A DNA stretch of 46,621 nt, taken from Verrucomicrobiota bacterium. GTDB taxonomy: Bacteria > Verrucomicrobiota > Verrucomicrobiia > Limisphaerales > UBA1100. Shown in pieces: positions 43,921 through 46,621 of the stretch. The translations under genes were made by a program, and so were the position numbers. The notes beneath the pieces were generated by a model. It saw only the letters and a list, made by a program, of their open reading frames with translations. It did not search any database and had not been told where the DNA came from. The stretch covers positions 1-46,621 of the forward strand of contig JASLKQ010000017.1 in assembly GCA_030747505.1 (NCBI GenBank), given 5' to 3'. Position 1 is the first letter of the stretch; each line of letters starts with the position of its first letter.

Positions 43921-46621
43921 GGGTAATTACTTCATCAAGATTCAAAATCAAATTACACAAAACCGTGTAAGCGGCATGCTCGGCAACGGGAAATTTATCA
44001 TTTCTGACATGTTCGCCAACCTTTAAGAGCGCCTGAGCTGCCTCATTGTTGTCACTGTAATTCCGGCGAAGTTGATTCAGTCTGTTCTTTAAAACAGTCA
44101 CCTCATCATCACTGGGTGAACGTGTAGTCGCGAGACGAAAAGCGTACGCGATACGCCCGGTGTCAATTACACCTCCCTCATTGAGAACGCGCTGAGCCAT
44201 AGCACGAGCGGCCTCCACATAAGCGATATCATTCAAAGTAATCAGCGCATGCAACGGAGTATTGGTGCGGGCACGGCGCACTTCACACGTTTGCCTTTTG
44301 GCTTCATCAAAGAACATTGTAGGCCCAACAATGCGCCGCCAAAAGGTGTATAAACTTCGCCGGTACAGTGCCTCGCCTTTGTCCCGTGAATAACGTTTTT
44401 TTCCAAACGTACTCTCAGCCCACACTCCATCGGGCTGGTAAGGTTTGACTGATGGACCGCCCTGTTTTTCCACCAGCAAACCACCCACATACAAGGCCTG
44501 ATCTCGAATCATCCATGAGGGCAAACGATAACGCGACATACGTGCGAGTAGGCGGTTATTCGGATCGCGTTCACGCAAGGCTGGTGTAACTACTGAGCTC
44601 TGACGATAGGTGGAGCTCAATACAATGCGCCGATGTAATGCCTTTAGGTCCCACCCGCTTTTAACAAATTCAAGTGCCAACCAGTCCAAAAGCCCGGGAT
44701 GACTGGGGCGTTCGCTTTGCACACCAAAATCCTCAGTGGTTTTGACAAAACCGGTGCCGAAAAACTGCTGCCAAATACGGTTCACTGTCACCCGAGCAGT
44801 CAAAGGATGCTGTTCATCCACCAGCCACACTGCCAATCCCAACCGGTTGCGTGGCGCACTCTTGGGTAATTTCGGAAGGCTGGCCGGTGTGTTACTGGAA
44901 ACCACAATATCTGTCGGCTTATTATAGATACCACGGGTGAGCACACGCGTTTCGCGCTTAGTGCCATCGCGCATCACCATTACCTTGGGGAAACTCTTAC
45001 GCAAATCATTGATTCGCTTCTGTGCGCTTTCGGTTTCTGTCTGTAGTTTCTTCAATTCAGAATCATTTTGACTGTACTCACGCGCGATCAATTCCTTCAT
45101 CTCTTTACTCCTTTGATCGGGCTTTGTCTTTAAAGCTTTGGTGAGGTCACTAGTCCCAAAACCGGGATTTTCTGAGTCGGAAACCGAAATACGAAATCTC
45201 CCCATCACATGCTGCTTGGCTGAGTGGTTGAACTTCAACTGGAAGATCAACCGTGCGTCCGGCCTGAGTTTCAATGGCTCACCTAAAGTGAAAATTGCTG
45301 TGTGCGGCCTCTTAACTCCTTTGGGGCCTGGCCATACCCCCCAGCCACTGCCTACGTTATTATCGATAGCTTGTTTTACATCCAAACCGCCCTGATTAAA
45401 TGTTGCACGCGCTCCAGTTAGTTTCACTTCGCGAGGCTCCCGGTCAGGTTCCTCTAGGATTAATTGGATGTCAGTGAGTACAAAGTTTCCTCCCTTTACA
45501 CGGCTTAAACCACCCGAAGGCAAGCTGGTGTGCTGCAAGGCTTCCAGTCGTACATGCCGAAAACTGGAGGTCGGAATTGCTGTCTGCAAAGAATACTCGT
45601 CCTGATCAGGCAACTTACCCTTGGCCAACACAGACCGATCTTCCTGCAAATCCAGTGTCTGGTTTTTGGCTCGGGCCGCCACAGGTCGCAATATTTCCCA
45701 AGCAGATACAGAATCCTGCTTTAAACGTTTTACTTCCCACGCTGCCTGCCCTTCCTGCAACTTGGCCCGCCGCTTCTCAATCGCTTTACCGTGACCAGCG
45801 ATTTTCTGCTCAAGGGCGGCAATCTCCTGCTTCTGCACTGACGTACCCACTTGCATATTGGGAGCCATCGCCGGATCGCCGCCGCCGCCATTCACCGGTG
45901 TTTGGTTAAAGAAGGAATAAAGGCTGTAGTAATCCTTCTGGCTAAGTGGATCGAATTTATGGTCATGACAACGGCAACAAGTTAGAGTCAGCCCCATCCA
46001 TACCGTTCCCACCGTCTCGGTTTGGTCGAACACATACTCCACGCGGTTTTCTGCTGCTATACGACCGCCTTCACCATTAATCATGTGGTTACGATTGAAA
46101 CCCGTGGCAAGAATCTGCTCTTCAGTTGCATTAGGTAATAAATCACCGGCAATCTGTTCCACGGTAAAATCATCATAAGGTTGATTGGCATTAAAAGCGC
46201 GGATCACCCAATCACGCCATGGCCACATCGTACGCTCGCGATCACCTTGATAACCGTTGCTGTCTGCATACCTAGCTGCCTCCAGCCAATCCCATGCCAT
46301 GCGCTCGCCATAACGTGGTGAAGCCAATAGCCGGTCCACCACCTTCTCAAAAGCTTCGGGCGACTTATCTTTTTGGAAGGCATCCACTTCCGCCAATGTG
46401 GGCGGCAGACCCGTGAGATCCAAAGTCAAGCGGCGCAGCCACGTGATGCGGTCCGCCGCCTTGGAAGGCTTCAATCCTTCCTGCTCCAGTCGCGCTAAAA
46501 TAAAGGCATCAATCCCATCACGCGGCCAATCGGCCTGCTTCACCTTCGGTACTGTCACCGGTTTGGGTGTTTCATAAGCCCAATGCTTGCCCCACTTCGC
46601 CCCGGCATCGATCCAAGCCTT
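43913..46621 (-). CDS. PSD1-type protein (DUF1549 + DUF1553), N-terminus beyond window
   Basis: The frame is open for 903 codons from the right edge to a stop at 43913; an internal GTG at 46558 should not be taken as the start, because the upstream residues (KAWIDAGAKWGKHWAYETPKP) are the usual bridge between PSCyt1 and DUF1549. A CCRCH heme-type motif lies within DUF1549, a beta-sandwich/coiled-coil insert occupies the middle, and DUF1553 ends the protein (VNRIWQQFFGTGFVKTTEDFG, HPGLLDWLALEFVKSGWDLK). The N-terminal cytochrome region is presumably outside the window. It precedes and overlaps the DUF1501 gene at 43920. Confidence 0.93.
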   Translation of the reverse strand, partial: KAWIDAGAKWGKHWAYETPKPVTVPKVKQADWPRDGIDAFILARLEQEGLKPSKAADRITWLRRLTLDLTGLPPTLAEVDAFQKDKSPEAFEKVVDRLLASPRYGERMAWDWLEAARYADSNGYQGDRERTMWPWRDWVIRAFNANQPYDDFTVEQIAGDLLPNATEEQILATGFNRNHMINGEGGRIAAENRVEYVFDQTETVGTVWMGLTLTCCRCHDHKFDPLSQKDYYSLYSFFNQTPVNGGGGDPAMAPNMQVGTSVQKQEIAALEQKIAGHGKAIEKRRAKLQEGQAAWEVKRLKQDSVSAWEILRPVAARAKNQTLDLQEDRSVLAKGKLPDQDEYSLQTAIPTSSFRHVRLEALQHTSLPSGGLSRVKGGNFVLTDIQLILEEPDREPREVKLTGARATFNQGGLDVKQAIDNNVGSGWGVWPGPKGVKRPHTAIFTLGEPLKLRPDARLIFQLKFNHSAKQHVMGRFRISVSDSENPGFGTSDLTKALKTKPDQRSKEMKELIAREYSQNDSELKKLQTETESAQKRINDLRKSFPKVMVMRDGTKRETRVLTRGIYNKPTDIVVSSNTPASLPKLPKSAPRNRLGLAVWLVDEQHPLTARVTVNRIWQQFFGTGFVKTTEDFGVQSERPSHPGLLDWLALEFVKSGWDLKALHRRIVLSSTYRQSSVVTPALRERDPNNRLLARMSRYRLPSWMIRDQALYVGGLLVEKQGGPSVKPYQPDGVWAESTFGKKRYSRDKGEALYRRSLYTFWRRIVGPTMFFDEAKRQTCEVRRARTNTPLHALITLNDIAYVEAARAMAQRVLNEGGVIDTGRIAYAFRLATTRSPSDDEVTVLKNRLNQLRRNYSDNNEAAQALLKVGEHVRNDKFPVAEHAAYTVLCNLILNLDEVITRE

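Noticed and set aside
46558-46621. GTG at 46558 as start of the last PSD1 gene
   Set aside because: The open frame and family-typical residues continue to the window edge.

Overview
The window looks like chromosomal DNA of a Verrucomicrobiota bacterium, or less likely a neighbouring PVC lineage. I base this on four separate loci of PSD1-type proteins (PSCyt1/DUF1549/DUF1553), three of them paired with Tat-exported DUF1501 proteins, on a pseudopilin-like protein with the prepilin N-terminus common in this phylum, and on a mix of housekeeping genes (recA, accA, hemB, trmB, queH, mqo, lptF, manA) with no phage or plasmid backbone. No genus can be assigned from the sequence alone. Coding density is high. 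No gene-free stretch exceeds about 175 bp; the longest are 36544-36715, 19157-19296, 26941-27073, 31283-31415 and 6906-7033.

Layout, left part. A truncated PSD1 gene (1-1405, minus) is divergent from mqo, a ROK-family kinase and a DUF2007 membrane protein (1497-4724, plus). These converge on queH and a secreted metallo-beta-lactamase-fold protein (4710-6460, minus). At 6552-6905 (minus) lies the most notable gene: a lipoprotein with a heavy-metal-associated (HMA) domain whose reading frame is interrupted by one TGA, exactly where the first metal-binding Cys of the GMTC motif belongs. The TGA is followed at the right distance by a stem-loop resembling a bacterial SECIS element, so it is probably a selenoprotein. 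Divergent from it is a His-rich TRASH/YHS-like lipoprotein (7034-7429), suggesting a small envelope metal-handling locus. Next comes a three-gene translationally coupled DUF1549/DUF1553-DUF1501-WD40 operon (7487-11486), a degenerate FmdB-like small protein and tRNA-Phe.

Middle part. lptF-FHA-accA-manA-holin-like (11960-16228, plus) form a close-packed run. trmB and a FIST sensor protein, then recA, run on the minus strand. A Dabb protein, tRNA-Gly and two small proteins follow. A probable operon (20405-25097) holds a secreted protein of unknown function, an ECF sigma factor, a zinc-finger anti-sigma factor, a secreted repeat/beta-sandwich protein and a PQQ-type beta-propeller. It converges on a TerB-AI-2E transporter fusion. 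Then come a LysM/Sel1 lipoprotein, an MscS channel and hemB of the type lacking zinc-ligand cysteines.

Right part. An unusual pseudopilin-thioredoxin fusion (30125-31282) and an orphan TAXI-type binding protein precede a minus-strand run of alpha/beta hydrolase, ROK-like protein and a double DUF1080 protein, whose terminator lies inside the end of the convergent TAXI gene. A universal stress protein and a Rieske protein are divergent. The window ends with two DUF1501 plus PSD1 pairs in tandem (37689-46621, minus), the last truncated by the window edge. Overall the content suggests a degrader of complex organic matter with standard central metabolism and an extensive exported, partly heme-containing protein repertoire.
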